Positions 10,532-18,104 of a stretch of 64,000 nucleotides of DNA are shown in pieces. The stretch lies in NCBI GenBank assembly GCA_004556155.1, contig SFIM01000011.1:7922-71921 (forward strand), in the 5' to 3' direction. How positions within the stretch are numbered: the stretch's first letter is position 1; every line of letters starts with the position of its first letter. This DNA comes from Clostridiales bacterium (GTDB taxonomy: Bacteria > Bacillota > Clostridia > Christensenellales > Aristaeellaceae). Both the position numbers and the translations under genes were made by a program. Under the pieces are notes generated by a model that searched no databases, had not been told where the DNA came from, and worked only from the letters and a program-made list of their open reading frames with translations.

Positions 10532-11911
10532 ATGAACAAGCAAATGCGGCAATATGATGTATGTGTTATTGGCGGTGGCCCGGGCGGTATCGCGGCGGCG
10601 CTGTCTGCGGCGCGCGGCGGTGCGAAGGTGCTGCTGGTGGAAAAGAACGGCTGCATGGGCGGCAATCTGGTGATCGGCCTGCCCCTGCTGGGGTATTTGG
10701 ATAAGGACGGCCGCCAGGTGACGGCTGGCATCGCCCAGGAGCTGGTGGATGCGCTGACTGCGCGCAATGCGACCTACGGCCATCGCTGGTGCCCGCTGCA
10801 CAATTCCGTTACTCTGTATGATCACGAGCAGCTCAAGATTATCTTGTTTGAAAAGCTGTTGGAAGCCAAGGTGGATATGCTGCTGCACACCGAGCTGACC
10901 CGCGTGAATGTGGATGACGGCCATATCGATTCTGTCACGGTGTTCGGCAAGGGTTGGGAGATTGAGGTAAGCGCCAAGATCTTTATCGATGGCACGGGCG
11001 ACGGCGACCTGGCCTACATGGCGGGCGCGCGCTACGAAAAGGGACAGGATAACTGCGGCAAGATGCAGCCGCCCACGCTGATGTGCACGGTGCGCGGCGT
11101 GGAACTGGAAAAGCTGTGGAAATTCGTAGAGGACGATCCCGAGCAGATGGTGTGGGGGTCTACCGTGGAAATGAAGGAAGGCTACAATGCCGATTTCTTC
11201 CGCGCTTCGCCCAACCATGTGTTCGTCGGCCTGCGCAAGCTGTTTGGCCAGCTGCGTGAGCAGGGCGAGCTGCCGGTGGATCGCGATACGCTGATCTATA
11301 TCAACTCCCTTGTGCCCGGCGAAGTGCATTTGAACTGCACGCGCCATCTGGGCGTGGACGGCAGCGACATCATCGATCTGACCCGTGCGGAAATCGAAGG
11401 TCATTTGCAGCTGCCCAAGCTTGTGGAGTGTCTGCGCAAGCATGTGCCCGGTTTTGAAAACGCCTATCTGACCCAGATTTATCCATTCATCGGCATCCGC
11501 GAATCCCGTCGCTTCAACGGCATCAGCACCCTCAAGGCGGATTCCATCATTGCCGGCGAAATTCCCGAGGATTCCATCGGCCTTGGCTCCTACATCATCG
11601 ATATTCATGATGGCGGCGGCGCGGGCACGATCGTTAAGAAGGTGCCGCCCTACGGCCTGCCCTATGGCGTAACCGTCAGCGCCGATATCGACAACCTGAT
11701 GCTGACCGGCCGCTGCGTATCGGTGGACTCGGTGGTGATGAGCTCGCTGCGCGTGATGCCCACCTGCATGGTGCTGGGCGAGGGCGCGGGCACCGCTGCC
11801 GCCATGGCGGTGAAGAAGAAGATTCTCCCGGCCGATGTAAACGTAAAACAGCTGCGCAAAAAGCTGGTGGAAAACGGCGTGCTGATGGCGCCGGTGGAAA
11901 AGAAGGACTAA
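10532..11911 (+). CDS. FAD-dependent oxidoreductase (FAD_oxidored family)
   Basis: Flavoprotein of 459 aa from ATG 10532, chosen because GGGAGG ends 12 nt upstream; the longer reading frame would start inside the promoter. The dinucleotide-binding motif VIGGGPGGIAAALSAARGG is at residues 9-27, followed by LLVEKNGCMGGNLVIGLPL, typical of FAD_oxidored proteins. IDGTGDGDLAYMAGA and a C-terminal FAD-closing segment (MLTGRCVSVDSVVMSSLRVM, LGEGAGTAAAMAV) complete the fold. Members are often annotated as xanthan-lyase-associated or succinate dehydrogenase-like, but the substrate is unknown. It stands alone between its promoter and the T-box leader. Confidence 0.9.
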   Translation: MNKQMRQYDVCVIGGGPGGIAAALSAARGGAKVLLVEKNGCMGGNLVIGLPLLGYLDKDGRQVTAGIAQELVDALTARNATYGHRWCPLHNSVTLYDHEQLKIILFEKLLEAKVDMLLHTELTRVNVDDGHIDSVTVFGKGWEIEVSAKIFIDGTGDGDLAYMAGARYEKGQDNCGKMQPPTLMCTVRGVELEKLWKFVEDDPEQMVWGSTVEMKEGYNADFFRASPNHVFVGLRKLFGQLREQGELPVDRDTLIYINSLVPGEVHLNCTRHLGVDGSDIIDLTRAEIEGHLQLPKLVECLRKHVPGFENAYLTQIYPFIGIRESRRFNGISTLKADSIIAGEIPEDSIGLGSYIIDIHDGGGAGTIVKKVPPYGLPYGVTVSADIDNLMLTGRCVSVDSVVMSSLRVMPTCMVLGEGAGTAAAMAVKKKILPADVNVKQLRKKLVENGVLMAPVEKKD

Positions 11912-11974
11912 GTGGCCTACACCTCGTCCCCACATAGCCAACGGCGGAAAACGATGAAAAAACAATTTTCCCCG

Positions 11975-12003
11975 TTGACAAATGCACGAAGGCGCGGTAT
12001 CAT
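11975..12003 (+). promoter_or_regulatory. Sigma-A promoter of the trpXYZ T-box transcript
   Basis: -35 TTGACA (11975-11980), 17-nt spacer, -10 TATCAT (11998-12003). Confidence 0.85.
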
Positions 12004-12009
12004 ACGTCC

Positions 12010-12276
12010 ATACCAAACCTGCGAGAAAGAGAAGTAAGCAGGAGGCGCTTGGCAAAGAGAACCGCGGATGGTGGGATCGCGGTGCAAGAGCATCTGCCCA
12101 ATGGACTTTCGAGGGCGTTCCTGAACTGACAGTAGGGAACGACGGGATCCGTACCCGTTATCATGGCGGCATGTGTGATGGCACATGGAGAAGGAGGGTC
12201 TTTCCTTAAAGGAAGACCGAAATTGAGTGGCACCGCGGTATTACCGCCTCAAGCTGATTGGCTTGAGGCGTTTTTT
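12010..12276 (+). promoter_or_regulatory. T-box riboswitch, tryptophan specifier, upstream of trpXYZ
   Basis: The leader senses uncharged tRNA-Trp and allows transcription of the transporter when tryptophan is short. The Stem I base GAGAAAGAGAAGTA starts near 12023. The AGTA motif is present, and the 3' side reads CCCAATGGACTTTC with specifier TGG at 12102-12104 followed by the usual purine. The T-box core GAGTGGCACCGCGG lies at 12225-12238. The competing terminator (GCCTCAAGC/GCTTGAGGC plus six T) is at 12246-12276. The TGG reading is from my alignment to the known glyQS architecture, not from folding software. Confidence 0.93.
12246..12276 (+). terminator. T-box regulated terminator
   Basis: A 9-bp stem GCCTCAAGC/GCTTGAGGC with a 6-nt loop is followed by GTTTTTTG. 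Its 5' part overlaps the antiterminator formed with the T-box core. Confidence 0.9.
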
Positions 12277-12339
12277 GTTTCCATCGCGCGCGCCGACCAT
12301 CGTACTGCATCGACTTTGAATCATGAGGAGGAAAAGATC

Positions 12340-13317
12340 ATGATGAAGAAACTGCTTGCGATCGTACTGTCCCTGGTAATGCTCACTGCGGCCTCCGCTG
12401 CGCTGGCCGAAAACAAAACTGTCGGTATCCTTCAGTCTGCCGAGCATGGCTCGCTGGATAACTGCCGCGAGGGCTTCCTGCAGGGCCTGGCTGAGGCCGG
12501 CTATGTGGAGGGTGAGAATTTGACGATTAAGTACTACAACGCTCAGGCGGACGGCGGCACCGACGCGCAGATTGCGCAGTCTCTTGTGGCATATCCTGTC
12601 GATCTGATCTGCGCTATTGCTACCCCCAGCGCGCAGGCGGCCTTCAATGCTGTGCTGTCGGCCAAGGCGGATATCCCTGTGATCTACACTGCCGTGTCCG
12701 CGCCCATCGAGGCGGGCCTTGCCAATGACGACGGCACGCCGGTGGGTCTGGTAACGGGTACCAGCGATCTGCTGCCCATCCGTAATCAGCTGGCCATGAT
12801 CCGCGAGTTGATGCCTGACGCCAAGACCGTGGGCCTTTTGTACACCAGCTCCGAAACCAATAGCGAGGTGCAGGCTGCCCTGTATGAAGAAATGGCAGGC
12901 GAGTTTGGCTTTGAAATCGTATCTGCCACTGTGACCGCGGGCGCGGAGGTATCCCAGGCTGTGCAGGCGCTGCTGCCTCAGGTGGATTGCCTGTCCATGC
13001 TGACGGATAACACGGTGGTCAGCTATCTGGCTGTGGTACTTAACGCGGCCGAGCAGGCGGGCAAGCCGGTATTTGGCAGCGAGGTAGAGCAGGTGGCGCT
13101 GGGCTGCGCGGGCGCTGATGGTCTAGATTATGTGGCGCTGGGCAGGCAGACGGGCGAAATGGCCGCGCGCGTGCTCAACGGTGAAAGCGCTGAGAGCATC
13201 TCCTTTGAAACCATCCGCGACAGCGCCCTGTATCTCAATACCGACGTGCTGTCCAGTCTGGGGCTGGAAATTCCCGCCGCGATGGCAGAGCGCGGTTACA
13301 CCGACATGGCTGAGTAA
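12340..13317 (+). CDS. trpX: Tryptophan ABC transporter substrate-binding protein TrpX-like
   Basis: Extracellular binding protein of the ABC_sub_bind family (PF04392 type), 325 aa from ATG 12340; GAGGAGG precedes it, and a longer frame would start inside the T-box. The signal peptide ends ASAALA before ENK, with no lipobox Cys. The mature part starts VGILQSAEHGSLDNCREGF and contains the family's ATPSAQA, IPVIYTAVSAP and VGLLYTSSETNS segments. Tryptophan specificity is inferred from the TGG T-box leader and from the family's known trpXYZ members. It is the first gene of a three-gene importer. Confidence 0.9.
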   Translation: MMKKLLAIVLSLVMLTAASAALAENKTVGILQSAEHGSLDNCREGFLQGLAEAGYVEGENLTIKYYNAQADGGTDAQIAQSLVAYPVDLICAIATPSAQAAFNAVLSAKADIPVIYTAVSAPIEAGLANDDGTPVGLVTGTSDLLPIRNQLAMIRELMPDAKTVGLLYTSSETNSEVQAALYEEMAGEFGFEIVSATVTAGAEVSQAVQALLPQVDCLSMLTDNTVVSYLAVVLNAAEQAGKPVFGSEVEQVALGCAGADGLDYVALGRQTGEMAARVLNGESAESISFETIRDSALYLNTDVLSSLGLEIPAAMAERGYTDMAE

Positions 13318-13338
13318 TTTTAAAGGACGGCAACACGC

Positions 13339-14256
13339 ATGGGCATCATTCAAAACACGTTGGAGCAGGGACTGATCTACGCCATCATGGCGCTGGGCGT
13401 GCTGATTACATACAGCATTCTGGATTTTCCCGATCTGTCGGTGGACGGCACCTTTCCGCTGGGCGCGGCGGTGTCGGCGCTGATGATTACGCGCGGGCAA
13501 AGCCCTGCGCTTGCGCTGCTGTGCGCCATGGCTGCGGGTGCACTGGCTGGCGGGCTGACGGGTCTGATCCATGTAAAGCTCAAGGTACGCGATCTGTTTT
13601 CAGGCATCATCATGATGACCGCGCTGTACGCCGTCAATATGCATGTGGCTGCTGGGTCGCTCAGGATGGGCAAGGCCAACGTGCCCTTCTTCAGCACCAA
13701 AAAAGTGCAGTATGCTACGATTTTTGAAAACAATGCGCTGACTGATCTCTTCCCGGCGTGGCTGGAGCCCTACAGCGTGCTGCTGATTTCCCTGCTGCTG
13801 GTGATCCTGGTAAAGGTGCTGCTGGATCTGTTCCTCAAAACCCGTGCGGGTTATCTGCTGCGCGCAGTGGGGGATAACGAGACGGTTGTTACCTCCCTGG
13901 CTCGCGATAAAGGCAGTGTCAAGATCATGGGTCTGATGATTTCGGGCGCGCTGGTGGCGCTGTCCGGCGCAGTGCTGTGCCAGCAGCAGCATACCTTCGA
14001 GGTATCCATGGGCACGGGCGCAATCGCCATGGCGCTGGCCTCGGTGATCATCGGTACCAATCTCTTCCGCCGCGTGCCCTTTGTCAAATCCACCACTGCG
14101 GTGATTATCGGCGCGATTGTGTACAAGGCCTGCGTGGCTGTTGCCATTCGCGCGGGCGTGCCGGCCAGCGATATGAAGCTGATTACGGCGCTGCTGTTCC
14201 TGATCATTCTGACGCTGGGCGGCATGGAGAAAAGGCGGGTGAAAAAGCATGCTTGA
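13339..14256 (+). CDS. trpY: ABC transporter permease TrpY-like
   Basis: Membrane permease of 305 aa in the branched-chain-type (LivM/RbsC-like) permease superfamily. About eight hydrophobic segments are visible, starting with LIYAIMALGVLITYSILDF and ending LLFLIILTLGGM before a basic tail (EKRRVKKHA). FPDLSVDGTFPLGAAVSALMI and NDNETVVTSLARDKGSVKI-like loops match the TrpY/YphD group. AAAGGA precedes the start, and the 3' end overlaps trpZ by 8 nt. It forms the channel for the T-box-controlled tryptophan importer. Confidence 0.9.
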   Translation: MGIIQNTLEQGLIYAIMALGVLITYSILDFPDLSVDGTFPLGAAVSALMITRGQSPALALLCAMAAGALAGGLTGLIHVKLKVRDLFSGIIMMTALYAVNMHVAAGSLRMGKANVPFFSTKKVQYATIFENNALTDLFPAWLEPYSVLLISLLLVILVKVLLDLFLKTRAGYLLRAVGDNETVVTSLARDKGSVKIMGLMISGALVALSGAVLCQQQHTFEVSMGTGAIAMALASVIIGTNLFRRVPFVKSTTAVIIGAIVYKACVAVAIRAGVPASDMKLITALLFLIILTLGGMEKRRVKKHA

Positions 14257-15022
14257 GGTAAAAAACATCCGTAAAATCTACAATCCCGGCACCGTGCAGG
14301 AAAAATGCCTGTTTGACGATTTTTCCCTTTCCATTCCGGACGGGCAGTTTGTATCCGTGGTTGGCAGCAACGGCTCAGGCAAAACGAGCCTGCTCAACCT
14401 GATCTGCGGCAGCATCCAGCCGGACGGCGGGCAAATCCTCATGCAGGGGCGCGATATCCGCAAGGACAGTGAGCATGTGCGCGCGCGCAAGATCGGCCGC
14501 GTGTATCAGAACCCTGCCATGGGCACCTGCGCGCAGATGACGATACTGGAAAACCTCTCCCTGGCCGATTTCAAGGGCAAGCCTGCCGGGCTGCATCGCG
14601 GCACGGACAGACGGCGCATTGACGCTTATCGTGAAATGCTGCGTCCGCTGGGGCTGGGGCTGGAGGATATGCTGTCCAGCAAGGTGGGCACGCTGTCAGG
14701 CGGTCAGCGTCAGGCGCTGGCGCTGCTGATGTCCACCATGACGCCCATTTCCTTTTTGATTCTGGATGAGCACACCGCCGCGCTGGATCCAAAAACGGCT
14801 GATATCATTATGGAGCTGACCGGCCGCGTGGTGCGTCAAAAGCAGCTGACAGCCATCATGGTAACGCACAATCTGCGCTACGCGGTGGAGTATGGTGATC
14901 GCATTCTGATGATGCACCAGGGCCATGCCGTGCTGGATAAGGCGGGCGAGGAAAAGCAGGCTGTGCGGATTGAGGATTTGCTGACGATCTTCAATGAAAT
15001 CAGCATCGAGTGCGGCAACTGA
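14249..15022 (+). CDS. trpZ: ABC transporter ATP-binding protein TrpZ-like
   Basis: ATPase of 257 aa energising the TrpXYZ importer. Walker A is GSNGSGKTS (about residues 38-46), the Q-loop is RVYQNPAMGTCAQMT, the signature is LSGGQRQALAL, and Walker B is LILDEHTAALDPK. His replaces Pro in the DEPT segment, which is common in this subfamily. The H-loop is VTHNLRYAVEYGDR. The start codon lies inside trpY (8-nt overlap), indicating translational coupling. A strong terminator follows at 15044. Confidence 0.92.
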   Translation: MLEVKNIRKIYNPGTVQEKCLFDDFSLSIPDGQFVSVVGSNGSGKTSLLNLICGSIQPDGGQILMQGRDIRKDSEHVRARKIGRVYQNPAMGTCAQMTILENLSLADFKGKPAGLHRGTDRRRIDAYREMLRPLGLGLEDMLSSKVGTLSGGQRQALALLMSTMTPISFLILDEHTAALDPKTADIIMELTGRVVRQKQLTAIMVTHNLRYAVEYGDRILMMHQGHAVLDKAGEEKQAVRIEDLLTIFNEISIECGN

Positions 15023-15043
15023 ATACGACTTTCTCTTAGGCAG

Positions 15044-15083
15044 GCTGCCGTCGCGTGAGATATCGCGGCGGCAGCGTTTTTTT
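15044..15083 (+). terminator. Terminator of trpXYZ
   Basis: A long GC-rich stem (GCTGCCGTCGCG with TCGCGGCGGCAGC) is followed by seven T. Confidence 0.9.
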
Positions 15084-15112
15084 GCGTGCGGCAAAAATGC
15101 GGAAAATAATGC

Positions 15113-15141
15113 TTGACAAACCAAATTTGCCATGCTATCAT
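15113..15141 (+). promoter_or_regulatory. Sigma-A promoter of the LacI-ribokinase/nucleoside operon
   Basis: Consensus -35 TTGACA (15113-15118), 17-nt spacer and -10 TATCAT (15136-15141). Transcription should begin near 15148, just before the operator palindrome. Confidence 0.88.
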
Positions 15142-15153
15142 AAGATCAACAAG

Positions 15154-15175
15154 TTTAGGAAACATGTTTTCTAAA
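15154..15175. promoter_or_regulatory. LacI-type operator, probable autoregulation site
   Basis: A 22-bp imperfect palindrome centred on ACATGT, with arms TTTAGGAAACA and TGTTTTCTAAA (10 of 11 positions pair). It sits directly downstream of the expected transcription start, where LacI-family repressors block transcription. The fused regulator is encoded immediately after it, so self-control is the simplest reading. Confidence 0.75.
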
Positions 15176-15190
15176 GAAACGAGGCTTAGC

Positions 15191-17065
15191 GTGAACATCC
15201 GCGATCTGGCCAAGGAGGCAAACGTATCTCCGGCGACGGTGTCCAAGGTGCTCAACCGCCGCGATGTTTCGGTATCCGCCGAAACGCGCGAGCGTATCCT
15301 GCGCCTGGCCAAGGAGCATAACTATGTGCCCACCTCGCCGCGCAGCGCCCGCCAGCCCACCCGGCTGCTGGGCGTGCTGTTGTGCTCGGGATTGTCCTCC
15401 GGGCTGCTTTTGCAGGGTGTGATCGACGCGGCGCGCGAGGAGGGCTACAGCCCGCTGGTGTGTACTTACGGCGATGCGCAGGAGGAGCAAAAAATGCTGC
15501 GCATGCTGGAATCCCACCATGTGGACGGCGTGGTGTGGGAGCATGGCGCGCAGGGGGATACGGCCTGGCGTCAGTATCGTGGGGCTACGCCGGTTGCCCA
15601 TCTGGCTGCGGAGCCGGTGAACGTTAAGCATACGCTGTATTTTGACTGGACGGATTGCGGCTTCAATGCTGCGCAGCAGATGATCAGCCGCAATCATACG
15701 CATATTCTCTGTGCGCTGGACGCCGATTCGCTGCAGGGTGATTGCTTTTACACGGGCTATCAGCGCGCGATGCAGCAGGCGGGTCTGCATGTGGAGGAGG
15801 CGCTGCGGGTAACGCGCGTGGGCGAAATCAGCACGGCGCAGCTGTTTGAATGCACGGCTGCGGTGTGCCAGAATCGCCGCACGGCACGCCGGGTGTACGA
15901 TCAGCTGCAAAGCATGAATCTGCATGTGCCGCAGGACGTTTCCATTCTGTGCCTGCAAGCCGACGGCGTACAGCCTATGGAACCGCCTATTTCGGCCTTA
16001 CCCTTGCAATATCGCAGCCTGGGCGCGAACGCCGCGCATCGCCTGATTGCGCGTATCGAGGAGCATTCTGCTCCTGCGCAACTGCCGCTGCTGGGTGAGC
16101 TGACGGATACGGCTACGCTGAGCGAGCCAGCCTCCGAACGCAGCTTGCGCGTGGTGGTGGTGGGGGAGCTGAACATCGATATGCTTATCAACCTGCCGCA
16201 GCTTCCCAATGCCGGCGAAACGCGCGCTATCATCAGCCGCACGCGCATGCCGGGCGGCAAGGGGCTGAACCAGGCGGTGGGCTGCCATCGACTGGGCGCG
16301 GATGTGACGCTGATCGGCACTGTGGGCCGCGATTACGAAGGCTCGTTGATCTATAACTTTTTGCAGAATAACGGCATTTCGACCGCGCATGTGACCACGG
16401 ACGCCAGCCGCGAAACGGGCTTTGCCTATATCGCTGTGCAGGGCGATGGCGAAAGCAGCGTGATTATCGACCGCGGTGCGAATGCCTGCCTGACCGCCGA
16501 GCTGTTGGAAAAGCAGGAAGCGCTGTTTGCAGGCGCGGGCTTTTGCCTGCTTCAAACTGAGCTTTCGCCGGAGCTGGCGCTGTGCGCGGCGCGTATGGCG
16601 CGCCGGCATGGGGTGAAGGTGATCCTCAAGCCCTGCAACCAGCCCAGGCTTAGTGATGAGCTGTTGCAATGCGTGGATTACCTGATTCCCAATAAGCTGG
16701 AATTGCAGGAGATCTGCCCTGATGGCGATACCCTGGAGGATAAGGTGCGCATCCTGCAAAGTCGCGGCGCGGATACGGTGATTGTTACCCTGAGCGCCGA
16801 GGGCTGCATGCTGGCTCAGCGCGAGCAGGCGCCTGTTTACTTCCCGGCGGCCGCCGTGCGCACGGTGGATACCACCGGCGCGTGCGACGCATTCGCCGCC
16901 GCCCTGGCTGTGTACTGCATGCGCGGCGAATCGCTGCATACCGCGCTGGAGCTGGCCAATTGCGCGGCAGGTCTGTCCACCGAGCGGCAGGGCGTGCCGC
17001 CCGCGCTGCCTGACGATCTGACTGTGCGCCAGTTTTATCAAACTCATCCCTTTGCGGCCAAATAA
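15191..17065 (+). CDS. LacI-family regulator fused to a ribokinase (PfkB) domain
   Basis: A 624-aa two-part protein. Residues 1-50 are a LacI HTH (NIRDLAKEANVSPATVSKVLNRR), about 55-310 a periplasmic-binding-like sensor (LGVLLCSGLSSGLLLQGVID), and about 320-624 a complete ribokinase domain. The kinase part has the sugar motif MPGGKGLNQAVG, the NxxE metal motif in LIPNKLELQEI, and the catalytic loop DTTGACDAF. Asp566 is kept, but Cys565 replaces the usual Gly of GAGD. GTG 15191 is chosen because GAGG precedes it and LacI proteins begin this way; ATG 15164 lies in the operator centre and the longer frame starts in the -35 box. The next gene is a nucleoside hydrolase, so the ligand or substrate may be ribose or a nucleoside (inference). 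It is one uninterrupted frame, not two genes. Confidence 0.9.
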   Translation: MNIRDLAKEANVSPATVSKVLNRRDVSVSAETRERILRLAKEHNYVPTSPRSARQPTRLLGVLLCSGLSSGLLLQGVIDAAREEGYSPLVCTYGDAQEEQKMLRMLESHHVDGVVWEHGAQGDTAWRQYRGATPVAHLAAEPVNVKHTLYFDWTDCGFNAAQQMISRNHTHILCALDADSLQGDCFYTGYQRAMQQAGLHVEEALRVTRVGEISTAQLFECTAAVCQNRRTARRVYDQLQSMNLHVPQDVSILCLQADGVQPMEPPISALPLQYRSLGANAAHRLIARIEEHSAPAQLPLLGELTDTATLSEPASERSLRVVVVGELNIDMLINLPQLPNAGETRAIISRTRMPGGKGLNQAVGCHRLGADVTLIGTVGRDYEGSLIYNFLQNNGISTAHVTTDASRETGFAYIAVQGDGESSVIIDRGANACLTAELLEKQEALFAGAGFCLLQTELSPELALCAARMARRHGVKVILKPCNQPRLSDELLQCVDYLIPNKLELQEICPDGDTLEDKVRILQSRGADTVIVTLSAEGCMLAQREQAPVYFPAAAVRTVDTTGACDAFAAALAVYCMRGESLHTALELANCAAGLSTERQGVPPALPDDLTVRQFYQTHPFAAK

Positions 17066-17094
17066 GCCGCGCAAAAACGAAAGGAGATTTTCCT

Positions 17095-18060
17095 ATGCCT
17101 TGGCCGACGACCTATCCGTTTTTTCATGTGGATCAGCCCGAGCAGGTGGATAACGCCGCGCTGCTGCGCCGTCTGCAGCGCCCGGAGGGCCCGGTGGATG
17201 TGGTGCTGGATACCGACACCTATAACGAAATCGACGATCAGTACGCCCTGGCCTATCTGATTAAGAATGATGAAAAGCTGAAGCTGAAGGCCATTTACGC
17301 CGCGCCCTTCTGCAACAACAAGGCCGCGACGCCCGCCATTGGCATGCAGAAAAGCTATGACGAGATCAAGAATATTCTCTCCCTGATGGGCCGCGCGGAT
17401 CTGCTGGATTGCACCTATCGCGGCTCGGAAAGCTATCTGCCCGATGAAAAAACGCCCGTGGAATCGGACGCGGCGCGGCATCTGGCTCAGCTTGCCATGC
17501 AGTATACGCCCGGAAAGCCGCTGTATGTCATCGCTATCGCGGCCATCACCAACGTGGCCTCCGCGCTGCTGATGAAGCCCGAAATCCGCGACCGCATTGT
17601 GCTGGTGTGGCTGGGCGGCAACGCGCTGCATTGGCATGATAATCATGAGTTCAACCTGTTCCAGGATATTGCGGGCGCGCGTGTGGCGCTGGGCTGCGGC
17701 GCGGCGGTGGTGCTGGTGCCCTGCATGGGCGTGGTGGACGCCTTTGCGACCACCGCTCCCGAGCTGCGCGAGAACCTGCTGGGCAAGAACGCCCTGTGCG
17801 ATTACTTGTGCAATTACACCATCAGCGAGTGCAGCGGGCACAAAAAGATCGCCTGCTGGTCCAAGCCCATCTGGGATGTTACCGCCATCGGCTGGCTGCT
17901 GGACGGCCGCTTCATGCAGGATGAAATCATCCAAAGCCCCATCCCGGAGTACGACCATCGCTGGGGTCAGGATAAGCGCCGCCACGTGATCCGCTATGTC
18001 TATCACATCAACCGCGACGCGCTGTTTGCCGATCTGTTTGCAAAGCTGACTGCGGACTAA
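17095..18060 (+). CDS. Nucleoside hydrolase (IUNH family)
   Basis: Cytoplasmic enzyme of 321 aa that would split a ribonucleoside into base and ribose. The calcium-binding signature is present in the form VVLDTDTYNEIDDQYALAY (about residues 38-56), close to the family's DTDxxxxDDxxA. A second metal-site stretch is seen near WLGGNALHWHDNHEFN and the final WDVTAIGWLL region. GAAAGGAG precedes ATG 17095, 29 nt after the fusion regulator, so the two share a transcript. Released ribose could be phosphorylated by the fused or free-standing ribokinase. The exact nucleoside is not predictable. Confidence 0.92.
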   Translation: MPWPTTYPFFHVDQPEQVDNAALLRRLQRPEGPVDVVLDTDTYNEIDDQYALAYLIKNDEKLKLKAIYAAPFCNNKAATPAIGMQKSYDEIKNILSLMGRADLLDCTYRGSESYLPDEKTPVESDAARHLAQLAMQYTPGKPLYVIAIAAITNVASALLMKPEIRDRIVLVWLGGNALHWHDNHEFNLFQDIAGARVALGCGAAVVLVPCMGVVDAFATTAPELRENLLGKNALCDYLCNYTISECSGHKKIACWSKPIWDVTAIGWLLDGRFMQDEIIQSPIPEYDHRWGQDKRRHVIRYVYHINRDALFADLFAKLTAD

Positions 18061-18104
18061 AGATGTCTTTGCTGCTGCTTTCCATGTAAAGGAGCGTAAT
18101 TACA

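Noticed and set aside
12163..12339. N-terminal extension of TrpX
   Set aside because: It runs through the T-box core and terminator, so it cannot be translated sensibly.
15113..15190. Longer start for the LacI-ribokinase protein
   Set aside because: 15113 is the first base of the -35 box and 15164 lies in the operator centre; GTG 15191 fits LacI N-termini.
18061..18104. Possible second copy of the LacI-fusion operator (TTTCCATGTAAA)
   Set aside because: Only a few central bases agree with the 22-bp palindrome; likely chance overlap with the ribosome-binding region.
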